Shown here: positions 33,891-42,024 of the stretch, piece after piece | Layout of the letters: the number at the start of each line of letters is the position of its first letter | Position numbering within the stretch: the first letter of the stretch is position 1 | Assembly (NCBI GenBank): GCA_000495735.1 | Contig: AYMD01000009.1 | Location: forward strand, 96,575-160,574 | Reading direction: 5' to 3' | DNA length: 64,000 bases | DNA from: an uncultured Acidilobus sp. JCHS | GTDB lineage: Archaea; Thermoproteota; Thermoprotei_A; Sulfolobales; Acidilobaceae | Program-made: the position numbers and the translations under genes | Notes under the pieces: model-generated | Told to the model about the DNA's origin: nothing | The model's database searches: none | The model's input: only the letters and a program-made list of their open reading frames with translations

Positions 33891-34479
33891 GCCACCTCAC
33901 CCCATCACTTATGAGCTCATAGGTGAAGGAGGGGCCTGGCGGCTTGAGCAGGGTCAGCCTTGAACAAGGACCTCCCCTACACCTAACCCTCTCGGCCTTG
34001 CCTACTATGTGCGCCCACGGTATGACCCACCTGCCCAGGGCCATCTCTTCCTCCTGCCCTACCTCCATGACCTGCCCTACCGCCACTCCACCTGACCTCC
34101 TCAGCATAGCTGAGATCATTGAGAGCCTGGCGAGCGAGTAGGTCCCCAGGTAGCCCCTGAAGGGCCAGTTTATTGAGTCTATGACCAGCAGGACACCACC
34201 GCTTAGAGCCTCTACAACGAGGTTCGTCATATCGTAAAAGCTGAGGACCGCCTTGGTCGGGACGCACGTAGCTACATTCCTCGCATACGTAAGGGTGCCG
34301 GGCTCCGTAGCGAGGACTAGCGCCTCCTTCCCTGAAGCGATAGCGTACTTAGCGAGCTCAAAGGCTATTCTGGTCTTCCCAGTAGCGGGAGGGCCGTAGA
34401 CTACAAAGTAAAGCCTCCTGTCAACGACCTCCCTTAGGTCAGGAGGGAGCCGCGTAGCTGGGCTGCAGGCGGAGCTCAC
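33862..34479 (-). CDS. RecA/RadA-like ATPase paralogue
   Basis: A 205-residue P-loop protein with Walker A GPPATGKT near residue 30 and Walker B-like VLLVIDSINWPF near residue 95. It has the RecA core order but lacks the N-terminal DNA-binding domain and the polymerisation motif of RadA. It may be a RadB/KaiC-like paralogue; the exact role is unknown. It sits between uL15 and carS, where secY is expected in the archaeal ribosomal operon, and overlaps both neighbours, so it is part of that transcript. Confidence 0.75.
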   Translation of the reverse strand: MSSACSPATRLPPDLREVVDRRLYFVVYGPPATGKTRIAFELAKYAIASGKEALVLATEPGTLTYARNVATCVPTKAVLSFYDMTNLVVEALSGGVLLVIDSINWPFRGYLGTYSLARLSMISAMLRRSGGVAVGQVMEVGQEEEMALGRWVIPWAHIVGKAERVRCRGGPCSRLTLLKPPGPSFTYELISDGVRWLEQPAESAH

Positions 34480-34949
34480 TTAGGACCTGCTCCCTCAGCC
34501 CCCTTAATCACTACCTCGCCGCCAGCCGCCTTGACCTTCTCCACGGCCTTGCCTGAGGCCGAGGGCACTATGACCTTAACGCTTATCGTTATCTTGCCGC
34601 GGCCCAGCAGCTTGGCGTAGCCAAGCTCCTCCAGGTCCACAACGTACTTTCCGTCCTCAATCTTCGCCTGGCCCCTCGCGGCCAGGTCCCTCACTATCGC
34701 CTCCAGGCGCTCAAGGTCTATGGCTGGCTGCTCGCCCCTTGATGTTGGGTTCCTGAAGCCCCTCTTGCCAAACCAGTTAGGGGCGTACCTCAGCATCCAC
34801 GACTTCTTGTGCTTACCAAGCCCTGCCGCTCCCCTTCCTCCCCTGCTGCCTGACTTCCTGTGCTGGCCTATCCTGCCCCAGCCCATCGTCCTAGTCCTTC
34901 CCCTCAGCTTCCTCGACTTCTTCCTGGCCCTCGGTATCGTCCAGGTCAT
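34476..34949 (-). CDS. rpl15: 50S ribosomal protein uL15
   Basis: The protein has the archaeal uL15 N-terminus KKSRKLRGRTRTMGWGRIGQ and a Gly-rich loop (residues 22-45), then a C-terminal GEVVIKGAE. I prefer ATG at 34949 because it gives the family N-terminal length, has GGGGCTGAG upstream, and follows a minus-strand ATTTAAACC element. The TTG at 34988 adds 13 residues and overlaps the uL30 stop as TTGA, so it is a real alternative. Confidence 0.93.
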   Translation of the reverse strand: MTWTIPRARKKSRKLRGRTRTMGWGRIGQHRKSGSRGGRGAAGLGKHKKSWMLRYAPNWFGKRGFRNPTSRGEQPAIDLERLEAIVRDLAARGQAKIEDGKYVVDLEELGYAKLLGRGKITISVKVIVPSASGKAVEKVKAAGGEVVIKGAEGAGPK

Positions 34950-34984
34950 AGTCTCAGCCCCATGTGGACCCTTGGGGTTTAAAT

Positions 34985-35458
34985 TCAAAACATCCTCTGG
35001 ACCAGTTCATTTATTTCCTTCCCCCTGTACCCGAGCTCCCCCTCCGGGTAGAGCTTCTTAACAGACCTCTTGAAGCCCCCGCTCGGCGGGTGAAGCCTGA
35101 AGAAGGGCTTCACGCCGTAGTCCGTTAGCTTATGGTACTGAATCTCATTGTTCGCCACTTTCTCAGCGAGCTCAGCTATGCCGTTCAGCTTGAGCCTCTC
35201 CTTAACCCACTCATCGGTTATCGGCACCTCGCCGAGTAGCCTCCCCCTCCTCCTTATGAGCTCCTCGAGGACCTTCGGCTCCACCTCGCCCCAGGTTATA
35301 GCTGTCTGGGCCCTCTTCAGCATACCCTGGATGCCTGGCAGGCTGTCGGGGTATACCGTCGCTATGTATATTCGCCTGAGCCTCAGCAGCTCAAGCGTCT
35401 TCCTAACATCAGGGTGCTGGTCGGCCTCGCCCCTGATCCTTATTATTAGGTAAGCCAA
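34985..35458 (-). CDS. rpl30: 50S ribosomal protein uL30
   Basis: A 157-residue archaeal/eukaryotic-type uL30 with IRGEADQHPDVRKTLELLRL at the N-terminus and FRLHPPSGGFKRSVKK near the C-terminus. It starts with ATG at 35458, six bases after the uS5 stop, in the operon order uS5-uL30-uL15. Confidence 0.95.
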   Translation of the reverse strand: MAYLIIRIRGEADQHPDVRKTLELLRLRRIYIATVYPDSLPGIQGMLKRAQTAITWGEVEPKVLEELIRRRGRLLGEVPITDEWVKERLKLNGIAELAEKVANNEIQYHKLTDYGVKPFFRLHPPSGGFKRSVKKLYPEGELGYRGKEINELVQRMF

Positions 35459-35464
35459 TCACGC

Positions 35465-36121
35465 TCACCTCGTCCAGTCCTGATAAGTTACGAACCTGTA
35501 GGTGTTCCTAAGCGCGAGGTACGTGGCCCTGGCGAAGTTGTAGGTTGTCCTCGTCTCGCCAAAGGTCTGTGACCACACGTCCTTGATTCCAGCTAACGAC
35601 AGGACCACCTTGGCTACGTTACCGGCCACGAGGCCTGTCCCCTTTGGCGCAGGCTTCAGGACCACCCTTACACTACCGCTCTTGCCCTCGACTGTGAACG
35701 GGACGCTGTGGGGCTCGCCGCATGTGCACTCCCAGCTGCCGCAGCCCCTCCTCACAGGCGTTATGTTCAGCTTGGCGTCCCTTATGGCCTTGTCTATGGC
35801 GTCCCTTAGCTGCTTGGCCTTGCCCTTGCCGAGGCCCACGTAGCCGTCCCTGTTACCTACAACTACAGTTACCCTGTACCTGGTCACCCTTCCGGCGTCG
35901 GTCATCTTCTGGACATGGGTTATGTCTATGACCTCTGCCTGGAGGCCTGGAAGAAGCACGTCAACTATCTCGGGCTCCAGTATCGGCAGGTTCCTCCTGA
36001 AGATCTCCTCTATGTTCGCTATCTTACCCTCCTTAACGAGCCTGCCCACCTTTGTCTTTGGGACCCACTCCTCAAGCTGGGGCTGAGGCATTACAGTTGG
36101 TCTTTCGGCGCCTTCACTCAC
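35465..36121 (-). CDS. rps5: 30S ribosomal protein uS5
   Basis: A 218-residue archaeal uS5. The double-stranded-RNA-like domain holds [22 protein letters not shown], and the C-terminal domain has [24 protein letters not shown]. The internal CGSWECTCG segment has three Cys, as in other archaeal uS5, and may bind zinc. It overlaps the end of uL18 by 8 bases. Confidence 0.96.
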   Translation of the reverse strand: MSEGAERPTVMPQPQLEEWVPKTKVGRLVKEGKIANIEEIFRRNLPILEPEIVDVLLPGLQAEVIDITHVQKMTDAGRVTRYRVTVVVGNRDGYVGLGKGKAKQLRDAIDKAIRDAKLNITPVRRGCGSWECTCGEPHSVPFTVEGKSGSVRVVLKPAPKGTGLVAGNVAKVVLSLAGIKDVWSQTFGETRTTYNFARATYLALRNTYRFVTYQDWTR

Positions 36122-36758
36122 TGCCTGTCACCTCCGTTACCTGTTGTCTTGTCGAGGCCTCAATAACAGCCTTATAAGCGGCCTTTATCCTTTCAAGAAC
36201 CTCCTCAAAGTGCTTAGGCAGCTCTGCTGGGTCTATGCGCGAGGAAAGCTGTGAGAAGACCCTCTTGAACTTTTCCTGGCTCTCCTGCCTCAGCTGAGCA
36301 GCGTAATTAGCCACGTGCTCGCACCTGATCCTTTCATCACTGGGCAGGACGTCCTCACCGTGAGGTATGTTGACGCCGGCGTTCAGGGCGCCCTTAAGCG
36401 CTGCGAAGACCCTTGACCCCCTTGACGGCTTGTGGAGGCCTACGTCGAGGATAGCCTCACGACCTCCCTTCTCAAGGAACCTCAGCGCCGCGAGGAAGCC
36501 TGTCAGGTAGGCCACGCACGTAGCCTTACCGCTCCCCTTCCACCCGAACTTCTTTATGAGCTCCCTTGAGTGGGCGGCTGCAACGACCTTGTCCCCCTTC
36601 AAGTCGAAGTCTATGAACTGAACAGTAACGTACTTGTTGCTGACCCTCACGACCATCCTGGTCTTCCCGCTTAGGAGGAGACGGAACCTCTTGTAATAGT
36701 TCGTCTTGCCTTCACGCCTCCTCCTAAGCGGAACCTTGTAGTTAGGTCCTCCCTTCAC
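36114..36758 (-). CDS. rpl18: 50S ribosomal protein uL18
   Basis: A 214-residue archaeal uL18 that binds 5S rRNA. The N-terminus [18 protein letters not shown] and the central [22 protein letters not shown] are typical. Its start overlaps the eL19 stop by 4 bases. Confidence 0.95.
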   Translation of the reverse strand: MKGGPNYKVPLRRRREGKTNYYKRFRLLLSGKTRMVVRVSNKYVTVQFIDFDLKGDKVVAAAHSRELIKKFGWKGSGKATCVAYLTGFLAALRFLEKGGREAILDVGLHKPSRGSRVFAALKGALNAGVNIPHGEDVLPSDERIRCEHVANYAAQLRQESQEKFKRVFSQLSSRIDPAELPKHFEEVLERIKAAYKAVIEASTRQQVTEVTGSE

Positions 36759-37228
36759 TTCTGGCCACCCGTCGCCTGCTTAAGCATGCCACTCGACTCC
36801 ACGTACCTCCTCAGGTCAGCAAGGCTTGAGAACCTGTTGCCCTTTATTAGCCTGTACAGCAACCTGTAATCCTTCCTGCTTATCATCCCGTGATCCCTCA
36901 GCCACCTTATGTACCTCCTCATCTTCCTAACCCTGTGGACCCACTGGCCCTCAGGGTCCCTCCTCGCTCCAGCGGTCCCCTCCCTCTTGCCTGGTCCCCT
37001 CCTATGGCCCTTGAGCCTCTTTTCCTTCCTCTCGAGCCACCTGTGAGCGTTCCCCTTGGCAGGGATGACCCTTATCAGGCCCCTGCTTATTAGGCCCCTC
37101 ACGTCGTCCTTTGTGACCGCTGCCTCTATCTCCTCCCTGTGGTCAGGGCTTGGGTCTATCCATATCCTGCTCTCGCCGACGCCCAGTATCTCAGCCGCAA
37201 GCCTCCTCTGAAGGCTGTAGTCCATCAC
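36755..37228 (-). CDS. rpl19e: 50S ribosomal protein eL19
   Basis: A 157-residue basic protein with LAAEILGVGESRIWIDP at the N-terminus, a basic stretch ERKEKRLKGHRRGPGKREG and RKMRRYIRWLRDHGMISRKD, all hallmarks of eL19. Its start overlaps the eL32 stop by 4 bases. Confidence 0.96.
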   Translation of the reverse strand: MMDYSLQRRLAAEILGVGESRIWIDPSPDHREEIEAAVTKDDVRGLISRGLIRVIPAKGNAHRWLERKEKRLKGHRRGPGKREGTAGARRDPEGQWVHRVRKMRRYIRWLRDHGMISRKDYRLLYRLIKGNRFSSLADLRRYVESSGMLKQATGGQK

Positions 37229-37641
37229 TCACCACCGTTAGCTACCCTGAACCCCCTCCTCTTAGCCTCATCAAGTATCTGCAGTCTCTTCCTCAGGCCT
37301 ACCCTGCCAGATATATAAATAATGTGAGTTGATGGGCTGAGGCCCTCAAGCTCCTTGACGTTTGAGACCACGACCGGTATGAGGCCTGAGGGGTGTCTGC
37401 CTCTGATGGAGGAGTCCGTCCTATAGCCAACCTTGACAAGTGGAGGATAGCCCTTGTACTGAAGCCTGACCTTGTTATCGATACCCTTTGGCTTCCTCCA
37501 CGACTCGTCCAGGCGGCCTATGCGCCACGAGAGATATCTCACAAACCTTACCCTCAGCTTCCTGCTCATCTTGAACTGGAGCAGTCTCCTCTGCCTGAGC
37601 TCTGCTGGACGGGCCCTCACAACGGCCTCTGATGACATCAC
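37225..37641 (-). CDS. rpl32e: 50S ribosomal protein eL32
   Basis: A 138-residue protein with SWRKPKGIDNKVRLQYKGYP, followed by VGYRTDSSIRGRHPSGL, the typical eL32 core. Its start overlaps the uL6 stop by 4 bases. Confidence 0.95.
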   Translation of the reverse strand: MMSSEAVVRARPAELRQRRLLQFKMSRKLRVRFVRYLSWRIGRLDESWRKPKGIDNKVRLQYKGYPPLVKVGYRTDSSIRGRHPSGLIPVVVSNVKELEGLSPSTHIIYISGRVGLRKRLQILDEAKRRGFRVANGGE

Positions 37642-38195
37642 TCTATCACCTCCCTCGCATAGATGAAAATACCGTCCATGAACTTCCTCCTATCTAAGTC
37701 TGATATGTGAGTGGCCCTCTCTATGTTAGCGGCGGTCTGCCCCACGGCCTCTATGTCTATGCCCTCAACTATTACGTCCTGGCCCTGAACCTTGACCGTG
37801 ACCCCAGGCATTACAGTCGCGTACCTAGGCGCCTTCTCCCCTAGGAAGTTGCTTATGACCACTCTGTTCTTCTCAACCTTAATTGTTATGGGGAAGTGCG
37901 TTGATATGACCTTCAGCTTGTACCTGAACCCCTTTGTAACTCCGACTATCATGTTCTTTATGTGGGCCGCTATGGTCCCTACGAGCGCCTTCTTCCTCGA
38001 GTCGGCGAGGCTTGCGCTCACGACCACGTAATTGCCGTCAACTGTTATCGTGACCCCCTTGGCGTGGCTGAAGTCCTTCCTTATCTCGCCCTTAGGCCCC
38101 TTAACCGTGACCTTCATGCCGTCCACTGTCACTGTGACCCCCTGGGGTATCTCAACCCTTCTCTCGACCAGCAGCGCCCTTGGCAAACCCGTCAC
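37638..38195 (-). CDS. rpl6: 50S ribosomal protein uL6
   Basis: A 185-residue uL6 with two repeated alpha/beta domains. The first carries VTVDGMKVTVKGPKGEIRKD. The second begins with KVISTHFPITIKVEKNRVVI and contains GEKAPRYATVMPGV. The GTG at 38195 follows GGTAAAGG. It is the first gene of this ribosomal cluster; uS8, normally just upstream, is absent. Confidence 0.95.
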   Translation of the reverse strand: MTGLPRALLVERRVEIPQGVTVTVDGMKVTVKGPKGEIRKDFSHAKGVTITVDGNYVVVSASLADSRKKALVGTIAAHIKNMIVGVTKGFRYKLKVISTHFPITIKVEKNRVVISNFLGEKAPRYATVMPGVTVKVQGQDVIVEGIDIEAVGQTAANIERATHISDLDRRKFMDGIFIYAREVIE

Positions 38196-38232
38196 CTTTA
38201 CCTTGCGCTTCCTAGGCCTCTAAGCCAGGCCC

Positions 38233-38243
38233 TCTTTTAAGCA
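38233..38243 (-). promoter_or_regulatory. TATA box of the ribosomal protein operon
   Basis: On the minus strand TGCTTAAAAGA lies about 40 bases before the uL6 GTG, in the 50-base gap after the small upstream gene. It indicates that the operon begins at uL6 and does not continue from a uS8 gene. Confidence 0.5.
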
Positions 38244-38245
38244 TT

Positions 38246-38452
38246 CTAAACCCTCTCAAGCTTCTCCCTCACGGCAGCCTCCAGCTCGCTAAGCCTGATC
38301 ACGGGGTACCCTGGCAAAGGCTCCTTAGCCCTCCCCAGGACAACTACTCTGTCCGGGTCCTCTTCCTTCCTCTTGCGGAAGATCCTCACCTTGAGGTAGC
38401 CCTTGTCCTTACCCATGTATATGAAGGCTATCTTTTCCCTCTTATCCCCCAT
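38246..38452 (-). CDS. Small charged protein of unknown function, 68 aa
   Basis: I do not recognise this protein. It is rich in Lys, Arg and Glu, with strand-like IAFIYMGKDKGYLKVRIFRKRK followed by a Pro-rich turn and a C-terminal helix (RLSELEAAVREKLERV). It starts with ATG at 38452 and precedes the uL6 operon where uS8 usually lies, but shows no uS8 similarity. A basic RNA-binding role is possible but only a guess. Confidence 0.6.
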   Translation of the reverse strand: MGDKREKIAFIYMGKDKGYLKVRIFRKRKEEDPDRVVVLGRAKEPLPGYPVIRLSELEAAVREKLERV

Positions 38453-38502
38453 CTAGGTCGCCCAGGGCAGACTTCTCGGAGGGTTTAAGGGCTTAAGCCC
38501 TC

Positions 38503-39039
38503 TCAGTCCATGACGGCTAGGACCGCTGACGCCTTGAGGGCCTCATCAACGTTCCTCGCTACATAAACCTTACCCCCGGTCTGGGCGGCTAACGACTCCA
38601 GCCTGGTCGCCTTTGAAGGCGTGGAGCCTGATATCAAGAGGGCGTCCACCCTTACGCTGTCAAGGGTCAGGAGAGGGACAAGGGACTCGGGGTCAAAGCC
38701 TTCGTTGTAGTCACCGTCAGTTATCAGGATAACCCTCTTATGATACCCTGCGGGGGCCCACTTGAGCATGAAGTAGGCGTCCTTGAGCGCCTCTGAGACG
38801 TTGGTGGCCTTCCCCATTACAGATATAGATGAAGCGGCCCTCTCCACCAGGTCCACGTTGTTCGTGAGGTCCACCAGCGGCATCGAGCGTCCATAAAACG
38901 CTATGAGCCCTATCAGGGTCGGGACGCCGCTACCTAGGGCTGACCTTGCTATCACAGAGGCGCTCCTCTTCGCGACCTCCATTCTGTTCGGCCTTACGTC
39001 CCTCAGGCTCATGCTGATGCTGGCGTCGATCGCTATCAC
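38503..39039 (-). CDS. Von Willebrand factor A domain protein
   Basis: A 178-residue single vWA domain with an N-terminal MIDAS motif DASISMS (Asp, Ser, Ser), a Thr in KATNVSEAL near residue 78, and ITDGDYNEG near residue 105. The frame is open upstream to 39096 and reads like a natural extension (IAKRFLGRAVVIAIDAS). No ATG, GTG or TTG occurs there, so GTG at 39039 is used; it has GGCAGGG upstream. A TATA-like ATTTAAATTTAA (minus) lies at 39098-39110. No MoxR-type ATPase accompanies it. Function is unknown. Confidence 0.8.
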   Translation of the reverse strand: MIAIDASISMSLRDVRPNRMEVAKRSASVIARSALGSGVPTLIGLIAFYGRSMPLVDLTNNVDLVERAASSISVMGKATNVSEALKDAYFMLKWAPAGYHKRVILITDGDYNEGFDPESLVPLLTLDSVRVDALLISGSTPSKATRLESLAAQTGGKVYVARNVDEALKASAVLAVMD

Positions 39040-39128
39040 TACAGCCCTGCCTAAGAACCTCTTGGCTATACCTTTCCCCCGGGTTACTTCTTGATGTTAA
39101 ATTTAAATACTTATTGTCAACAAACCCG

Positions 39129-39905
39129 CTAACCCAAGAGAGTCCTTGGTATCTGGAGCGGTATCGAGCCAAGCCTTCCAAGCAGGGACTTGAAGGTCTG
39201 CTCATCCAGTACCCCTACGTCCCTGCCCAGGACCAGGAGGGATACGCTAGGGGCCGCAGGAACTCCGTGAACCTTGGCAACCTGCCTGGTCCTCTTGTCA
39301 TCGCTTAGCAGGACGCCGTTCATCTTCTTAGCAAGGTATATGGCGTGGGACTCCTGGAGGGATATCCCGTTCTTCCGGGAGAACTCAGCCAGGCTCTTGT
39401 TCACCCTCATGACCTCAACGCCATCCATGACCACTATGAGGCCCCTCATCTTTGAGAACCTGAGCAGGAGCGCCTGCGCCCTCTCCTGAACCTTGTCTGG
39501 GACCACGAACCTCTTGTTCAGCTTAGGCAGGTAACTGAACAGGTTGAGCTCAAGCATAACATATAGTGAGGACAGGTCCAGGACCACCAGTCCCTTATCC
39601 CTGAGCGCCTTGACCCCCTCATTGACCTCTTCGTCGGAGTCGGCGCCCAGCTGCGGCGGAGTGTCATGCGATAGGAAGAACCATATTAGCTCATCCATGC
39701 TTATCCCACTTATGTCAACGGCTAGCTGGAAGCTTATGCCCCCGTTCTTGAACGCTCTGAGGGACAGGTCCTTCAGGTCATAGCTTTCAACCAGCCTTCT
39801 GACGGCCTCCCTGATGGCCTCGGTTTTGCTGCTGTAAAGCCCTGCCCTCACGAGCGCCTCGAGAAGGTCTTCTATGTAGCCGCTTATCTCTATTGTTGTT
39901 ACCAC
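39129..39905 (-). CDS. RHH antitoxin-PIN toxin fusion protein
   Basis: A single 258-residue chain that looks like a joined toxin-antitoxin pair. Residues 1-50 form a ribbon-helix-helix (VTTIEISGYIEDLLEALVRA, then SKTEAIREAVRRLVE). Residues 50-80 resemble the UPF0175 type of antitoxin (FQLAVDISGISMDELIWFF). Residues about 103-235 are a PIN-like domain with an Asp in VVLDLSSL, a Glu in LQESHAIYLAKKM, and LLSDDKRTRQVAKVHGVP, so the acidic site seems largely intact. The GTG start is at 39905. An RNase kept in check by its own DNA-binding domain, or a DNA-targeted regulator, would both fit. Confidence 0.75.
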   Translation of the reverse strand: MVTTIEISGYIEDLLEALVRAGLYSSKTEAIREAVRRLVESYDLKDLSLRAFKNGGISFQLAVDISGISMDELIWFFLSHDTPPQLGADSDEEVNEGVKALRDKGLVVLDLSSLYVMLELNLFSYLPKLNKRFVVPDKVQERAQALLLRFSKMRGLIVVMDGVEVMRVNKSLAEFSRKNGISLQESHAIYLAKKMNGVLLSDDKRTRQVAKVHGVPAAPSVSLLVLGRDVGVLDEQTFKSLLGRLGSIPLQIPRTLLG

Positions 39906-39937
39906 CGCGCCTCAGATAGGACAGTTTACGAACTGAG

Positions 39938-41188
39938 TTAAAGCCCCTCTGGCGGGGAGATCAGGACGACCTCTACCTCGTCACCCTCGTCGTAGCCCTC
40001 TACGTCCTCAGGTATTATGAGCAGGCCATTGGCTTCCGTCAGCGTTGACAGCACGCCAGAGGCGGTTATAGCCAAGGGCTCCACTTCGTAGCCTTTGCCC
40101 GTGGCCCTGACCTTGACCCTGAGGTAGGTCCTGACCCCAGCTATGTTAGCCACCCTTCTCGTAATGACCCCCTTAACCCTTGGCAGGGGCTCCTCGCGAC
40201 TTGAAGTCATGTGAAGCAGGGTCGGCCTGACGAAGGCCATGTAGCCAGCGAGGCCGGCAACCGGAAAGCCTGAGAGCATGAAGACGGGCTTGCCGTCAAC
40301 GACCCCAGCCCCAGTGGGCTTTCCTGGCCTCATCCTGACCCCGTTAAAGAGCACCTTGCCAAGCCTCCTGACGGCCTCGGGAACTACGTCATAGGCCCCT
40401 ATGCTGGTGCCCCCGGTGGTTATGAATGCGTCAGCCTCCCTGAGACCTATTGAGAGCTTATTGGCTATGAGCTCCACGTCGTCGGGTACCGTCCCTAGGT
40501 CAAGCGGTTCATAGCCGTCAGCCCTGAGCAGGGACTTGAGGAGAGGCTTCGTGCTGTTAATGATGGTGCCTGGCGACCCAGCCCTGGGGTCGCTTAGCTC
40601 GACTACCTCGGACCCCGTGCTGAGGACAGCGACCCTTAACCTGTACACCTTTACTTTCCTGATGTTAAGCGATGCCAGGGCCGCTATGTGCCACGGCTTC
40701 ACCCTCTCGCCCCTCCTTATGACTGATTTGCCCGCCTGGAAGTCCTCGCCTTTCCTCGACACGTTCTGGTACCTTGTGACCTGCCTCTGAACCTTCACAA
40801 CGTCGCCCTCACGAAAAGCGTCCTCGGCCATCACAACGGCGTCGGCGCCTGGCGGTAAGGGCGCGCCCGTGTATATTATGTAGGCCTCGCCCTCGCCAAG
40901 GGGCTTCAGCGATGAAGAGTCCGTCCCCGCCTCAACCTCGCCCACTATCCTTAGCTCGACGGGATTCAACAGGCTTGCCCCCAGAGTATCAGAGGACCTG
41001 ACCGCGTAGCCGTCCACAGCGCTCCTGTCAAACGGCGGGAAGTCTGACTGGGCTATAACGTCCTCTGCAGATATAAGGTTCAGGGAGTCCTCTATGTCAA
41101 CCTCTATTGGCCTTGGCCTGTGAGTCGTGTGGGCCAACAATAGCCTCAGGGCGTCATCGACTCTGGCCAGTGACTTGAAGCCCTCCAT
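39938..41188 (-). CDS. moeA: Molybdopterin molybdenumtransferase MoeA
   Basis: It inserts molybdate or tungstate into the pterin cofactor. It has 416 residues with DFPPFDRSAVDGYAVRSSD near residue 48, IIYTGAPLPPGADAVV, VLSTGSEV, TTGGTSIGAYD, and RPGKPTGAG with LSGFPVAGLAG. It is a normal-length MoeA without extra domain. A second MoeA with a C-terminal extension is at 55823. In this organism the likely clients include the two AOR-family enzymes. Confidence 0.96.
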   Translation of the reverse strand: MEGFKSLARVDDALRLLLAHTTHRPRPIEVDIEDSLNLISAEDVIAQSDFPPFDRSAVDGYAVRSSDTLGASLLNPVELRIVGEVEAGTDSSSLKPLGEGEAYIIYTGAPLPPGADAVVMAEDAFREGDVVKVQRQVTRYQNVSRKGEDFQAGKSVIRRGERVKPWHIAALASLNIRKVKVYRLRVAVLSTGSEVVELSDPRAGSPGTIINSTKPLLKSLLRADGYEPLDLGTVPDDVELIANKLSIGLREADAFITTGGTSIGAYDVVPEAVRRLGKVLFNGVRMRPGKPTGAGVVDGKPVFMLSGFPVAGLAGYMAFVRPTLLHMTSSREEPLPRVKGVITRRVANIAGVRTYLRVKVRATGKGYEVEPLAITASGVLSTLTEANGLLIIPEDVEGYDEGDEVEVVLISPPEGL

Positions 41189-41265
41189 TAGCCTCTTCTC
41201 GCTGAGGGACGTTGGTTATCACCACTAAGGGTCAGGACCCTATGGGTTATAATCCTGCGTAATTT

Positions 41266-42024
41266 TCACGTCCTCTTAAGGATTACCTGGTCACCAGCGG
41301 CCTCGACCCTATAGCCAAGCCTTGACGCTATGTATGCCAGAACCCTCTGCGCCAGCTCAAGCTTCGAGGCCTTCAAGCCCTCGTCGCAGAGGTCCTTGTG
41401 TTCGCAGAAGGGCCTCTGCGACGAAAGCCGGTTAATGATAACTCTGGAGGCCCTGAAGTACATGGCTATTGCAGCCCCCCTATCGCCGTCTGTGAAGGCC
41501 CCTACGGGTAGGGTGCAGTAGGGGGTCTCCACCTGGGTCGTCAGTATGACGGCTGAGCGCCTCAGAAGGCCCGTTAAGGGCTTCAGCCTGTACAGGTTAT
41601 CTCCATGAGAATGGAGCAGGTAAGGCGCCTCCAGCTGAAGGGCTAGGCCGAGGAGCCTAAGGGAAGGATCTGCGTCACCAACGAGGACGTCAGGCCTGCG
41701 GCCTGCCTTTGCCAAGGTCTCAATAGAGGAGTCAGTGGCCACTACCCTCTCGCAGCTGCCTTTCGTCAAAAGCTCAAGGCCGCCGGGCACAGGCGTAATG
41801 ACGCAGACCTCGGCGTCCTCCAGCCTTCCTAAGACTTCCTGGAGCGCCCTACAGGCAACGTCGCAGTCCAAGAGCCCTAAGGCCTCTGAGGCGCTCTCTA
41901 GCTCCCGCTCCCTTGGATATCCCGTGCTGCTCTCGACCAGCTTCAGGTAGGCCTCAAGGCCTACCCTCAGCCTTGCCTCGTATTCCCTCAAGCTCCCGCA
42001 GTACCTCAAGAGCGGCATTGACAT
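41266..42024 (-). CDS. mptE: 6-hydroxymethylpterin pyrophosphokinase-like protein (MptE/DUF115)
   Basis: The archaeal MptE family transfers pyrophosphate from ATP to 6-hydroxymethyl-7,8-dihydropterin. The segments VVATDSSIETLAKAGRRPDV, VGDADPS, LLHSHGDN and FTDGDRGAAIA are the conserved core. The longest frame starts at 42078 and overlaps the upstream gene by 125 bases; I prefer ATG at 42024 (MSMPLLRYCGS), which leaves a 71-base overlap. Coupling to the DUF447-like gene supports a pterin role. Confidence 0.78.
   Translation of the reverse strand: MSMPLLRYCGSLREYEARLRVGLEAYLKLVESSTGYPRERELESASEALGLLDCDVACRALQEVLGRLEDAEVCVITPVPGGLELLTKGSCERVVATDSSIETLAKAGRRPDVLVGDADPSLRLLGLALQLEAPYLLHSHGDNLYRLKPLTGLLRRSAVILTTQVETPYCTLPVGAFTDGDRGAAIAMYFRASRVIINRLSSQRPFCEHKDLCDEGLKASKLELAQRVLAYIASRLGYRVEAAGDQVILKRT

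Noticed and set aside
38246-38452. uS8 gene in its usual place before uL6
   Set aside because: The 68-residue product is too short and lacks uS8 motifs.
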